DNA from: Sorex araneus
Lineage: Eukaryota; Chordata; Mammalia; Eulipotyphla; Soricidae
Length of the DNA stretch: 64,000 nt
Reading direction: 5' to 3'
NCBI RefSeq assembly: GCF_027595985.1
Contig: NC_073313.1
Location: 85,170,899 to 85,234,898 of the forward strand
Shown: positions 1 through 12,150 of the stretch, piece by piece
Layout: each line of letters opens with the position of its first letter
How positions within the stretch are numbered: position 1 is the first letter of the stretch
The notes under the pieces: generated by a model
Database searches by the model: none
What the model saw: the letters and a program-made list of their open reading frames with translations, nothing else
What the model was told of the DNA's origin: nothing
Program-made: the position numbers and the translations under genes

Positions 1-615
1 CTTTAGTTATGAGAGGACGAGATGGCATAAACGATAAAAACATTGTTAAGTTACAGAGATGTAAATGTACGTCCTGTGTTTGAGGACACAGGACACATCA
101 TGCCTTCAATATGAACAGATTAGGTTTATCTGAGTGAAGTACCTGGGACATAGAAATTTAAGAAGTCATTTAGTCACAAGTTCATGTGCTTGACTTCTCA
201 TTCTCATACCAGCTTTGAGTACATTTTGTAATAAAGGATTAAGAGAAACTAGATCAAGAGACCAGATTGTGAAGTCAGATTGTAAAGATTCTTGTACATA
301 GGGCATAATAGGAGGTATTTAATCTGGGGTGAGGACTAGACAAATTTGTACTTTATAGAGGTCAATTTATAAAGTGGGGAAAGTTGAGTGGCAGTACAAG
401 AAAAGAGATTACATGGTCTGTAGGAACAACTGTTCTTAATTACATGGGATACATATTTTGTGAAGGTGAGGAACTGTGTCAAATGAAGATGGTAGAGAGG
501 AAGATATTCAATAACTAAATTGGGTGAGTTCCATGAGGGTAGGAAGTTATTTCATTATCTTTTAAAACTCTAACCACAGATAGTGTGTGGAATATAGGAA
601 TTGTTCGACCACTAT
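1..615. other. Unassigned AT-rich DNA
   Basis: I see no gene, RNA or recognisable repeat. It contains only short open frames with no family resemblance. It could be very old repeat DNA. Confidence 0.4.
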
Positions 616-1196
616 TCAATTTATTTAATTGAATCACCATAAGATACAAGTACAAAATTTTCATGATCATATTTCAATCATACCATGGTCCAACATTCAT
701 TCCTCCACCAGGGTACATATCCCCCAAATCTTTCTTGCCGCCACCAACCCCCGAGTCTGCCTCTAAGGCAGGCACTTTTCTTATGTAACCTCTATCTCTC
801 TACTTTTTGGCATTATAGTTTGCAATATTGATACTGAGAGGCCATCATGTTTGGTCCTTTACCCACTTTCAGCACACATCTCCCATCCAGAGCAATCCCA
901 CCCAACTATCATTTTCATAATGGTCCTTTCTCTATCCTAAATGTTCTCTCCCCCAGCCCTTGAGGCAGTCTTCCAACCATGGATCAATCATCCTTGGCCC
1001 CTGTTTCTACTGCCCTTCGATGTTAGTCTCATACTGTGCCCATACTGTGTTTTGTTTATATACCACAAATGAGTGCAGTCATCCCATGTTTGTTCTTCTC
1101 CTTCTGACTTATTTCACTCAACATGACACTCTTCATATCCATCCATTTGTAAGCAAATTTCATGACTTCACTACTTTTGAATGAATACATTAGGTG
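616..1196 (-). mobile_element. L1 3' end, 5'-truncated, antisense
   Basis: Read on the minus strand, this holds the last part of L1 ORF2 (about 1050-1196), then a 3' UTR and an A-rich end (T-rich on the plus strand near 616-650). The ORF2 end shows the usual C-terminal sequence, with ALICGI followed by a stop, as in the better preserved L1 copies at 20.2 and 34.0 kb. The plus-strand text at about 845-1180 matches the 3' UTR and ORF2 end of the antisense L1 at 40.1-40.6 kb. It is a dead 5'-truncated insertion. Confidence 0.85.
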
Positions 1197-2469
1197 GAAA
1201 TTACTGAAGTAAAATACCTCAAGTCTGAAACAGTAGATATTTTCAAGGTAAAAATTTTGTTTTATACAGGAGATGGACACTCCCTTTCTTTGGGGGATAA
1301 GTGAGAAAAGAAGTGATAACATTTCCAGAAAAAATTCACTATGAAGATAGACATGCCATTTGTCTTCTTAGGGTCGTAGAGAACAGAGATATAAAATTGA
1401 ACACTAAATTCAATAAGATATTCATGGCCTTGAGTAAGTGGTTGAGTGACTTATATGGAATGACTATAGAGAGATAGCCATGATCTCTAAAGGTTTTCTT
1501 TCTATGAGCCAGGAAAGCTACCAACATTTTTGAAGTATTGTGATTGTCAAAGAAACGAAAGAAGCAGTATTGATTAATCAGTATCTCTAATTGCTTAACC
1601 AATCCTTGTCTCTGTCTCTGTACTTTCTCTTTCTCTCTTTCTCACACACACAAACACATACACACACCACGTTGTCACTAGAAACCTCATGGTGAAAGGA
1701 ATGCACCTACTTGCAGATTATTCATGCAAAGTTTTAAGAAAGGCAATAATGTAACACATAGCTTATAAAGATTCTCATTTTGTCAAGAGAAAAGTAATCA
1801 AATGTAATAAATGAGCTATAGTAGAACTTACAATTAAAATCTCATTTTATTGTTAAAAAAACAAAATTTTATTGTCATGTAAAGTCACCAATAGTACTCT
1901 CATACTCTAACATGAAATACTGGACAGACCCAAACTTAGACTAAAGAGTTAGTCCTTGGATGACATAGTCACATAAAGCTATTAAGAGGTTGTTGAGGTC
2001 ATTTTGCAAATACCACCGGCCTTTCAAGATAATGTCAGGGCTAAGCTAAATCCCTCCTGCCCTTTATAATTCTTCTGCATTAAATAGTTGGCATCTAAAG
2101 TGGGCCATTCTTTGAGTCATTTTATAGAGTGTGTTCAAATTCACCATTCATCAGAACATTAATGGAAGTGTCATGAAAACGAAATTCTCTGCTTAAAAAA
2201 GTGCAAAAAGTTCTGGGACATATAAAGTTAAATCTTATGCTTTATTTATACATATACTTAAGCCATTAAATTATACATAGTAGAACTGTAATTATTGAAG
2301 GATATTTGCAGTTGCCTAAATTTTCAACTTGGAATATGTAACCAGTATTCTACAGACTTCCATGTGGAATTACCCTGTGTGAAAACATTGTTAAATTACA
2401 AATAATTATTAACATTAAAATTATTAAAATTACAAAATTTGAAAAATTACATATTTTTACAATTTATTT
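1197..2469. other. Unassigned DNA with a short simple repeat
   Basis: There is no gene. A pyrimidine-rich then CA-rich simple stretch lies at about 1605-1668. The rest is AT-rich with nothing I can assign. Confidence 0.4.
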
Positions 2470-2665
2470 TTATTCAAGCGCATGATCTACACATTTTTTC
2501 ATAATACAACTGTTTCAGGCAATATTCCAGCACCAATCTCACCACCAGTGTGGCCTTCCTTCTACCAATATACCCAGTTTTTCTTCCATCCTTTAACCTG
2601 CCACTTTAGCAGGTACATAAGAAATTTGCTTCATATTGCTACTATTAGTAACCATTTATATATCT
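2470..2665 (-). mobile_element. Old L1 3' UTR remnant, antisense
   Basis: The plus-strand run around 2525-2600, with clustered accurate-looking 'ccaccag', 'ccttcc' and 'ctaccaat' blocks, resembles the antisense 3' UTR of older L1 copies in the window (58.7 and 63.6 kb). It is short and diverged, so the call is tentative. Confidence 0.45.
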
Positions 2666-3633
2666 GATGGCAACATGTTAAGGAAGGAATAGAGTTTCAA
2701 AATACATAGCTCTCACAGAAATCCCATCATAGTCTTGTTGAAAGACAAGAAACAATTAAGTGTGCAATAAATTTTACAATAAGTAATTAAATGTGATATA
2801 AGCTAGCAATGTCTAGATGACTGTGGTGGCAATTAAAAATATAAAAAACATATTTAGTATATATTTTAGATGTTGTTATGAATTAGAGGACGTGGGGTGA
2901 AAGAAATAGAATAGTTTGAAAATTATTCTAAGATGTGTGATTTTGCAGCTACAATGGATGATGATGCCACTCAGTGTGAAAGAAAATAGAAAATGGGAGT
3001 AGGTTGTCAGATAATGTTGAGTTTAACTTGTGGGATTTCTAAAGAAAGTTTTTTTCATGATCACCCTACATGGCTATTATTATTCTTCTCTGATACATAG
3101 AAAATGACTAACCAGTTTTTATGAGAGTTTTCACATCAAATATTCTAAAGCTTTATCTTCTCACCTTTCCTTATGGTAGCTTAACTTGTTAGCTGAAATA
3201 TAGCCTAGGCTGAGACATTCCCTACAACAGACTTCACAAGAAAGTTATTTATATAATAAAGTCAGTTTTGATATATTGTGTAAAGAAACATTAATAGATT
3301 AATTTTATTAATATTGGTGTACTTCTGCATCAAAAGAGTAAATAATAGAAAATTAGATGCATTCTTTTAAAGACACTGTTTATTCCATAAACCAAAATTC
3401 ATTGTGTACAGTCACTGACAAGTTAAAAGCTGAAAGATTCAAAATTGAACTTCTCAAAAATATTTAGATGATATTGTTCAGTGTTGGGATACATGTGTAA
3501 TGGACATGTAAAATCAATGAAAATTTTAGAGTTTTTGTAGTAAAAAACTATATTGGACATTGTAAAGAAACAATGATTAAAGAATTCCATTTATGAGAGG
3601 AAGATTTGACACTTAAATTTAAAATATATAAAT
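2666..3633. other. Unassigned AT-rich DNA
   Basis: No gene or recognisable repeat is visible in this stretch. Confidence 0.4.
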
Positions 3634-3802
3634 TTTTACTTTTTGGGTCACACCTGGCGATGCTCAGGGGTTACTCCTGGCTCTGTACTCAGGAATTACT
3701 CCTGGCGGTGCTCAGGGGACCATATGGGATGCTGGGAATCGAACCCGGGTTGGCCGCATGCAAGGCAAAGGCCCTACCTGCTGTGCTATCGCTCATGCCC
3801 CC
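3634..3802 (-). mobile_element. SINE-A (tRNA-derived, L1-type tail)
   Basis: A complete antisense SINE. On the minus strand it starts with a tRNA-like head that includes a B-box-like GGGTTCGATTCC at about 3737-3750, continues through the family's body (ATATGGTCCCCTGAGCAC, then GGAGTAATTCCTGAGT), and ends in AAAAAGT-rich sequence. It has no coding capacity. The family would be transcribed by RNA polymerase III and moved by L1 enzymes; that is inferred from the tail. Confidence 0.93.
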
Positions 3803-4011
3803 TAAAATGCATTTTAAAAGAGGACAAAGGGGTGATAATAATGACACTTCAGGAAAAAGGAAGATTATTACATGGACAATATATGTTTTAAGTATATCAT
3901 GCATACAATATATTTGATTTATATATTTAGGGTAAGAAGAATGTCAGACTTATTATTTATAAAGATAACTGACAATTGCGTGAATAGAAAATTTAAGACA
4001 ATAAGAAGTTT

Positions 4012-4670
4012 ACTGTATCACTGTATCATTGTCATCCCATTGTTCATCAATTTGCTCGGGCGGGTTCCATTAAGATCTCCATTCATCCAAGCCCTGAGAT
4101 TTTAGCAGCCTCTCTTTACTCATCTTTCCCAACAGTGCCGCATTGGAAGCTCTTTCAGGGTAAGGGGAAAATGAGACCCATCATTTTTACTGTTTTTGGC
4201 ATATTGAATACACCACACGGAGCTTGCCAGGCTCTGCTGTGTGGGTAGGATGCTCTCGGTGCTTGCAAGCTTCTCTGAGAAGGAGAACTAGAAGAGGTCT
4301 CGCAGCTGCAAATGCCATCCCATGCTTCCAGGAAATTTGTTTTATAATCTCTGGATCTTGGTCATTTATGGGATTACACAGTGCCAGGGGAAGTTTGTGG
4401 GTGTGACAGCCAAGCTACTGGAAAATGAGGGATCTGGGTGGAGGAGACCCAGTCCTGATCCAAGCAGACTTGGAGATTTCAGCAACAGGTCCTGCACACC
4501 TGAGTTCCTCTGCTGGTAACTTCATGCATGAGGTTCCTCCGAGTGCGTGGAGAGTGGCCTTGAGCATGGCTGTGGCTTGTGCCACTTAAAGGTTATCTCT
4601 GGTGTTAGTCCTGTGTCCACAGGGTGGGTTTTGACAGCCTGAAGGTTAATTGCCTGCCTGCCTCTTTGCA
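4012..4670 (-). mobile_element. RTE-tailed composite retroposon, antisense
   Basis: On the minus strand the order is: a 5' module (about 4670-4300), a SINE-B-like body (about 4290-4150), and an RTE-derived tail ending near 4012 in a TGATACAGT-type repeat. The 5' module includes the same GTCACACCC block, the same CAGGTGTGCAGG block and the same CTCCACGC-type block as the copy at 62.9-63.5 kb. No ORF is present. The 5' boundary is approximate because I found no clear target-site duplication. Confidence 0.75.
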
Positions 4671-5180
4671 TAGATGCTGGCAATTCTAATGCTGACTGAA
4701 GAAAGCCAGGATAAGACCCTACCAAGCAAATACTGCATTCTGCAAAAGTGATGATATCTGGGAAAGGTGAGTGACTGATCTTAGTTTCAGAATTGAGGGG
4801 AACCCAAAGCAAAACAGGAAGTTGTTGGAGCAGATTTTTGTGAAGTTGTGGCTAAACCAAGCAGCTAGGTTTTCTGGAGTCTTAGGCTTTTTGTGGAGTT
4901 TTAATTTTCCCCACACTGGTTGGCTGGTTGAATGTTGATAGCAACAGTGCTATTTTCCCCCCTAGGACATTACACGTGTTGGAGCCTGCGTGTCATGCCG
5001 ATGGAACTGGGGCAGCTCAGGGGGTGTTTGCTTTGGTCACTCTGGGCCAGAGAGGCTCCATGGCACAGCCCCTCCACCAACTCTCTACAGCCGTGAGAGT
5101 CTTGGAGGGCTGCCATCTGCCCAACCACAAGCCTCTGTTCAGACACTTGCTTTTATTCTTGTTTTTATTTATTTATGTTG
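4671..5180. other. Unassigned DNA, partly repeated at 5.86-6.0 kb
   Basis: There is no gene. The part near 4745-4810 (AAGTGATGATATCTGGGAAA and following) is similar to 5940-6000, so this is probably an unnamed dispersed repeat. I cannot place it in a family. Confidence 0.4.
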
Positions 5181-5433
5181 AGTCAGACTGGAGCAATAGT
5201 ATAGCAAGTAGAGCGTTTGCCTTGCACGCGCTGACCCGGGTTCAGTTTCTCCATCCCTCATAGAGAGCCCGGCAAGCTACCGAGAGTATCTTGCCTGCAC
5301 GGCAGAGCCTGACAAGCTACCCGTGGCATATTCGATATACCAAAAACAGTAACAACAAGTCTCACAATGGAGACGTTTCTGGTGCCTGCTCAAGCAAATC
5401 GATGAACAATGCGACAACAGTGCTACAGTACTA
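5181..5433 (+). mobile_element. SINE-B (tRNA head, RTE tail)
   Basis: A near-complete sense SINE. The tRNA-like head has a B-box-like CCGGGTTCAGTTTC. The body has GAGAGCCCGGCAAGCTACCG and CCAAAAACAGTAACAACAAG, and the tail has AAATCGATGAACAATG followed by a CAGTGCTACAGTACTA repeat. The tail matches the 3' end of the RTE element at 9.1 kb, so RTE is the probable mobilising engine. Confidence 0.93.
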
Positions 5434-6010
5434 GGACATTACTCCCATATTGTGGAAATAGTTTCACAAGTCCCTGAGTGTTTTTCTTTGGTGTATAGTA
5501 TAGTTGAGGATTGTGCTGCTGGTGGGGTGAGCCTAAAAGATCCTCAACCCAACTCAGGAAATCCAGGCACAGGAATTAGGGGGAACCTTGACTTCCGTGT
5601 CTTCTTGCGCTCACTCTGGCCTCCCTGCCATTCTTAGTGTGGCCTAAGGGTCAGTGGACTGAATCAAGGACCGATGAAGCAGCTCATGTGAGAGGAGAAT
5701 ATCATGTAAGTAGAGTAAGGTACTAGCACAATACTGAAACCATCTAATAGTGCATTGAACTCAGACCACAGCCTTTGCTAGACCCATAACAGGGGTGTAA
5801 CCTGGAGAGACCAAGGAAATTTGGAAGTGAGACTAGAGAAGTGAGCCAGGGGCTAGCAAGAGTCATGTTGAGTGAAGAAGAAAAGAGACTGGAAAGGTGA
5901 GGCCCAGCCAAAATTGTGAAGTGAATTCACTTCAAAAGTGAAGATGCCTGGGAAAGGTGGGCAGCAGATCTCAGTAGAGAAATGAGGGAGGGATCAAAAT
6001 CAAAGAGACA
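5434..6010. other. Unassigned DNA
   Basis: There is no gene. It contains a diverged second copy (about 5860-6000) of the sequence near 4.69-4.83 kb. An old retroposon is likely but not identified. Confidence 0.35.
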
Positions 6011-6188
6011 AATGCTATTCCATCTATACAATGGAATACTATGCAGCTGTTAGGAAAGATGGAATTTGCATGGAATTTGCTTATACGTGGATGGACATGG
6101 AGAGTATCATGCTGAATGAAATAAGTCAGAAGGAGAAAGACAGACATAAAATGATTACACTCATTTGTGGAATATAAAATAACGTAAT
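6011..6188 (+). mobile_element. L1 ORF2 C-terminal fragment
   Basis: This encodes the last roughly 55 residues of L1 ORF2 with the typical YAAVRK-like, ESIML-like and ALICGI-like blocks, followed directly by an AT-rich end. It is heavily 5'-truncated. Confidence 0.85.
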
Positions 6189-6412
6189 ATGAGATGATAG
6201 CACAAGGGGTAGGGCATTTGCCTTGTACGCAGCCGACCCGGGTTTGATTCCTCCAGCCCTCTCAGAAAGCCCGGCAAGCTACTGATAGTATCTCGCATGC
6301 ACAACAGAGTCTGGCAAGCTACCCATGGCATATTCAATATTCCAAAAACAGTAACAACAAATCTCACAATGGAGATGTTACTGGTGCCCATTCGAGCAAA
6401 TTGATGAGCAAC
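6189..6412 (+). mobile_element. SINE-B (tRNA head, RTE tail)
   Basis: A sense SINE directly downstream of the L1 fragment. The head includes CCGACCCGGGTTTGATTCC, the body GCCCGGCAAGCTAC, and the tail AAATTGATGAGCAACAG. The terminal GTGATACAGT repeat is decayed. Confidence 0.92.
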
Positions 6413-6562
6413 AGGAGACGAACACCTAAAAAGAACTGAGCAAAAACTAAAATTTGGTTTTAAGCTTACATTTTAAGAAGTTAGAAAATAGCAGTAAAAT
6501 TTCACCTTAGAATATAACAAAGATTAAGTAAAATCAATTCCATAAAAAGTAAAAGTAAAATA

Positions 6563-6733
6563 GCAGCCAGAGTGATAGTATAGTGATTAGGCCCCTTGCC
6601 TTGCATGCAGCTAACCCAATTTTAATCCCCAGCATCCCATATGTCTCCCCAAGCACTGCCAGAAGTGATTCCTCCATGCAGAGCCAAGAATAAGCCCTGA
6701 GCACTGCAAGGTGTAGCCCAAAAAACAAAAGAG
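6563..6733 (+). mobile_element. SINE-A (tRNA-derived)
   Basis: A sense copy with head, body (CATCCCATATGTCTCCCCAA, then AGAGCCAAGAATAAGCCCTG) and an A-rich end near 6720-6733. It is moderately diverged. Confidence 0.88.
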
Positions 6734-6899
6734 ATGAAATTTTAAAATAGGAAAAATATTGGAAAAGGTTTTTCTTTGAAAAGTTAATAAATATCTAGTA
6801 ATATTGGTCAAAAAGAGAAAGCAAACTTTAACAATACCTGAAATAGACATTATAATCTTGCGTAAAGATACATAAATAATATTCTTTTGAACAAATTCA

Positions 6900-8540
6900 T
6901 GCAAGTAAATTTAAAATCTAGAGAATAAATGAAAATTTTTTTTAAAATGCATTTTAACAATGCTTAAACAATAATGTATAGGACTTGTGAGTACTCTAAG
7001 ATTAATTAAAAATTTACTAGATTATGTAAATAAAAAATCATTCAATGTAATTTATCAAAGTTAAAAAGAAAATTAAAACAAGATTAATAGAAGCAGAAAT
7101 GACATTTGACAAAATTTGAAATGTGCTCATGATATAAGTTGTAAAAATTTAAATAGGAATAAATAGAAAGAACTTTGCAGTTAAAATTAGAGGTTTTAAT
7201 GTAAAATAACATAAAAATGAACAAACTAAGAATGACTCCTATTGCCATATTTGATCAAATGCATTCTACGGGTCCAAAGCAGTGAAATGTTAAAACAAGT
7301 CAGAAAAAATTAATAACTATTTAAAGTTTAAATAAAATTTTTATTGGTTATTTACAAGATATTAACTACTCAGTCCTAGGAAATTATTGCCTAACTCTTA
7401 GAATCAAGAGGTGAATTTAGTAACCAAAATATAAAATTTATTTTTAGTTTTTTTCTTTAGCAATGAGTTATTTACAGAAAGAAACTTGATGACATAGTAA
7501 CACAATTCTGGACTCTTGGCTACTAAATCAAAATGTTACTAGCCAAACGTTATTTTAGGTATAATTGTGAGTGTACTTTGTAGATGTGATAAACATCTAT
7601 AATCAACTGACAAGGAAAACGAGATTATTTTAAGTATGCGTGGGCCTAAAATAAATTCAATTAAAAGCCATAAGAGCAGAGCTGATTGTTCTCTGAGCAT
7701 GCAAAGATGATATCCTGTATGTAGTCTGCTCCTTTAACTGATGCTGAAATATCCTAGTTTACCTGTCAGATTGCCCTACAGAGTTCCAGCTTGTCTTGTC
7801 TCCATAGTCCCATGAGAGAGAGAAAGAACAAGAAAGAGCAGGGGCATGTGTGTGTGTCCATGTGTTTATCTGTGTGTAGAGAAAGAAAGTGTGTGTGAGA
7901 GAAACTTAGTTCATTTCTCTAGTGGAACCCTAACTGATACCAATATCTTCTACAATAACATAAGATATCAAATGCCTAAAAGTACAATTGGTGCAATTGA
8001 TGACACAAGAAAACTTTTATAATGAATGTTAAAACTGCACTTTTAGATAAAAATAGACATAAGTGGAGAGAGAAATTTTATTTATGGATCAGAAGATTAT
8101 GTATATTGTTAGGGTGTAACTCTCTCTTGATCAATATATAGATTCAACACAATCCCAATATGCTTTTGGAGAATTTACTAGGTGAGCATATAATTCACAA
8201 GGAAATTTTTAAAAGGATAAGTATAATGGAGCTGTTTGTAGACTAGGAGAAATGAGGAATTCACTAGCAGATAAAAAAGACCTATTGTATGTTTCTTTAT
8301 ATTTCACGTATAAAAGAGAAACAATAAGAGGAAAGTAATTGGACAATGGTAACAGACTCTGAGAAATGGACTATGGAATTGAATTTGCCAATGGGTGAGG
8401 TAAAGAAACCTTGAGACATTGGTGGATATACCCTGATACTCTTGTGGGATACGGTGCTGGAGCACTGTATGCCTGAAACTAAATTATTGACAGTATGTTA
8501 AACTAAATATTTTAAAATAAAAATTAGAACATGTATTATA
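6900..8540 (+). mobile_element. Old, strongly diverged L1 (probable)
   Basis: I read weak sense-strand L1 ORF2 similarity: an EKAFDKI-like block near 7090-7115, an 'acacaatcccaata' block near 8146-8160 that corresponds to the conserved AIPI region, and an L1-like 3' end near 8400-8520 that includes CTGTATGCCTGAAACT. No open frame survives. A GT-rich and GA-rich simple stretch lies at about 7815-7905. The call rests on short matches only. Confidence 0.4.
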
Positions 8541-9082
8541 AAGATACAGTAATTAAGCAAAGCGATAAACTAATTAATGTACAAAAATTTAGAGACCAAA
8601 ATCAAAACTATTCTAATTTGTGACTGGAATATACTGCAGTACTTTGAAGAATAGATTATCAGTTTAAATACTTCTGGATCAGCTGGATCTGCCCCTTCCA
8701 GCCTTAAAATCCCATGCAGCCACAAACCTGAGGATCCCATCTTTCTGTCCTTTCCTTCAGATATTGTCTCTAAGCCAAAGATTGGTCCCGTCAGAATTCA
8801 GTCTATCCTCTAAACCCAAAACCGTGCAAACACCAGTGCCTTCAAATGGAAACATTAATACATACATCTATTATACAGGGGACAGGTAGAATGTGAAACT
8901 TCTATTTTTAGACTGTATACAGCCTTAAATCTAAGTTAACCCACCCAAGTACTAGTCGACAAATTAGGGGTATACTCAAATAACAGAGCATGGTAAGGAA
9001 AATAACCTGAAGAGCATGCATATTATTAGTGGCTATCTCATATAAGCAACTCAACAGAACAGATTTCAACTAACTGGGAAAC
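8541..9082. other. Unassigned DNA
   Basis: No gene or recognisable repeat is seen. It serves as the left flank of the RTE insertion and ends in the left target-site duplication at 9083-9097. Confidence 0.4.
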
Positions 9083-9159
9083 TAAAACTCCACCATTTGT
9101 ATCATTTGTCATCTCATTAATCTTCGATTTGCTCAAGGGGGCATCAGTAATGTTTCCAT

Positions 9160-11900
9160 TCGTCCCTGTCGCGTGCTAGTGTAGCCCAATGGTATCTGCT
9201 TGCTCCAGGAACACAAAGAGCCTCAAATCATTCATTCAGGGTTTTGACGAAATCTAACCAACTTGTAGATGGGCAGCAAAGTGGTCTTTTGATGTCCAGT
9301 GGAATCCATCAGTAACAGGGTTCATGGTCCTCTCTAAATCGCATTACGTGTCCAGCCAATCTGATTTTTGACACCTTGGCAAATGAGACAGCATTCCTGA
9401 TACTTGACCGTCAACGGAGGTCAGAACTCTGATTCCTTCTCTCATTTGAGTGAAATGTGATACTCCAAACAGAGCTCTTTCCATTCCTCTTTGGGATTCC
9501 CAAATAGCGTTCTCATCCTGTTTTTGTGGGGCCCAGGTCTCTGAGGTGTATGTTAGTGCAGTAAGAACGGTGGAGTCAAAAAGATGTGCCCAGAGCCAGA
9601 GGTTCTTCATCCTCTTAACCACTTCTTCGATGCTTTTGAAGATGTTCCACGCTGCTCTCTTCCTCCTGCGCAGTTCTGGCACCAAGTCGTTCCTCATGTT
9701 GAGTTCTTGACCCAGGTACACATAGCTGCTGCATTCAGAGATATTTGTTCCAGTGAGAGCAAATGGAACATCAGGGACTAGTTCATTTTTCATGAACACT
9801 GTTTTGGTGAGATTCAGCTGCAGTTCGGCCTTTCCACACTCGCAGACAAAGTCAGCCAGCATTTGTGCCGCTTTGGCTAATGTCTCGTGTTATTAGAACG
9901 ATGTAATCTGGGAGGCGGAGGTGGTATAGTTGCTGACCATCTATCTTCACTCCTGTTCCTTCCCATTCCAGTCATCGCATGCCATTCTCTAGGGTGACAC
10001 TGAAGAGTTTCAGTGAAATGGTATCACCCTGCCGAACCCGTCTCTTTTTGTCAATGATCAGTTCCTTGTAGAATGGTGAGATCCTGGTGGTGAATCCATA
10101 ATACAGCTCACAGAGGATCTTGATGTTCTCAGTTTGAATGCCCTCTTTGGCTAGGGCTTCAAGGACCACTTCAGTCTCAACAAAATCAAAGGCCTTCTTT
10201 AAATCGATGAACGTTAGACAGAGCGATATCTTGAACTCTCACAAAACTTCAATGAGCTTCGTCACTGGGAGGATATGGTTGATCGTGCTGAATCCTTTTC
10301 AAAACCCAGCTTGCTCACATGGTTGTCCTTCATCTAGTATTCTGCCTATTATATTCAGTATGACTCGAGTGAACAACTTGTAGAGACAGACAACAAGCAC
10401 ATTGGGTGATAGTTGCCGATGTCGTGGATGTCTCCCTTCTTGTACAACAGAATGGTCCTGCTTGTTTTCCATTGGCGTGGAACCTTGCATACGAATAGGT
10501 AGCATGTGAAGAGCTGAGCCAGGGTATTGATGAGTACTGGCGGCAGATTCTTCAGGTGTTTGGGTCTGACCTTGTCTGGACCAGGTGCTATATTCATCTT
10601 TACCCAATGGAAGGGAGGACTTTGGGAATGACATATCTATCCTGCAGAATTTGGTAGGTGGGCAGGTGGACGTGGCTATCAAAGAGATCCTAGTAGAAGT
10701 CATCAATAATCATCTACATTGCCTTTCTGGAAGATGTGATAGATCCATCGGGACATTGGAGGGCAGTCATCTTGGTCTTGTAATTGGCAAAGGACAGGTG
10801 AGTGTTTCGAATACTTTTCCTGGTTTCTGCCACATTAGCCAACACTGCTGCTCTTCTCTCTTGAAGTCTTCCTTTATCGCTTCTCTTCACAGCTTTGTGA
10901 GCCCAGACTTTAGCTTGTGATTGCCTGAGGTTCATGCCAAACTGTGTTGCCTAATGAGCTCGAGAGTTACTGAAGACAGGCTTCTTTTCGTGGTGTTCCC
11001 ACTCTCCGCATTCTTTGCGCAGTCATGGAGGTGCTGAACCAGTCTATTGTATTCTTCATCGATGTTGTCAACGATGGCATCTTCCCACGTTGCCGCAATA
11101 GTGCCAAAGAGCTCTCAGTTGATAGTCATTCTGGGAGTTCTCTTATTAAACTTAAACTTTGCAGTCCATTCTCCCTGCTCTGTGAAGTAGAGTTTTGCCC
11201 AAAGGAGATGGTGGTCCGATCCCTTTTGGAATTTTGGGACAACAGCGACATCAGTCAGGCAAAACCTTCGATTTCATATGATGTGGTTAATTTCATTGTG
11301 GAAATGTACACCATTGTGGAATTATATCCAATGTTTAGATTTGACCTTCTGGAACTGTGAGTTACCATGCATGGTCTTGTTAGACATGATGATCTCAGTC
11401 TCTCACCCTGTTCCATTCTAGGCCATAGGTCCCAATGTGGAGTACTTCGGGAAATCTTCTCAGTCCTATATTGGCATTAAAATCACTGACAATATTCTTG
11501 TAGAAGGTGTAGTCTTCTTTATAGAACATCTCCAGCTTCATGTAGAACTTCTCAATTTCTTCTTCATCGTAGTTGGATGTTGGTGCTGAGATGACGAAGA
11601 TAGAAACTGCCGGAAGTGAGCCACATATATTCAAGCGTAATCATCCAATTGGAATGAATCAATGTTCATGCCCAAGTGTGTATTTACAAGGATATTGGTG
11701 CCACTGACTCTTCTGTTGTCACATGTTCTGAAAAACAGTTTTTCTCCAATATCAAAAATGGTGTGATGTGATCGATGCCTTCTCGTTTTGGTCAGACCAA
11801 TGACGTTGCACTTGATTTTCTACAGTTGAATCATACGGTTCTCGATGGATATTTCCAATGCCACCATACATGCGTTCAAAGTATAGACAGTTATCTTAGT
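9160..11900 (-). pseudogene. RTE endonuclease/reverse transcriptase, broken
   Basis: In a working element this protein nicks the target and copies the element RNA at the nick. Here the minus strand shows, in order: part of an apurinic-type endonuclease domain (11395-11634, with a VSDFNANIGL block that fits the catalytic DFNA motif), a linker region (10714-10935), reverse-transcriptase domain pieces (10597-10355 with NIAPGPDKVRPKHLKNL; 10169-9972 with RRVRQGDTISLKLFS), and the C-terminal region (9862-9344 with SSETWA-like and ERALFGVS-like blocks). The catalytic FADD site is replaced by a sequence reading LPDY at about 9901-9918. The frame is broken by several stops and indels. The C-terminus runs almost to the element's 3' end, and the last codons overlap the sequence used as the SINE-B tail. 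Confidence 0.9.
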
Positions 11901-11929
11901 CCTTCTTCGTTTTGGCAGTCTAGTTAGTC

Positions 11930-12150
11930 TCTGATATTTTATCAGCCTCTCCTTCTAATCCTTCTTAACACTGCCATATTGGGGGCTCTTTCAGTGTCAG
12001 GCGAATGAGGCCCATTGTTGTTACTGTTTTTGGCATATCAAATATGCCACGGGTAGCTTGCTGGGCTCTGCCGTGCAGGCAGGGTTCTCTTGGTAGCTTC
12101 CTGGGCTCTCCGAGAGGGAAGGAGGCTTTAGGGCGGCCTGCAATCGCCCT
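11930..12150 (-). other. SINE-B-like body inside the RTE 5' region
   Basis: Read on the minus strand, this segment has CTCTCGGAGAGCCCAGGAAG, CTGCACGGCAGAGCCCAGCA, GGCATATTTGATATGCCAAA and AACAGTAACAACAATGGGCC. It corresponds to the SINE-B body without the tRNA head. It lies inside the TSD-bounded RTE insertion, so it is part of the RTE rather than a separate later SINE insertion, or else it was fused to it before insertion. It also carries an extra block (CCTGACACTGAAAGAGCCCC) seen in the composite elements. Confidence 0.8.
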
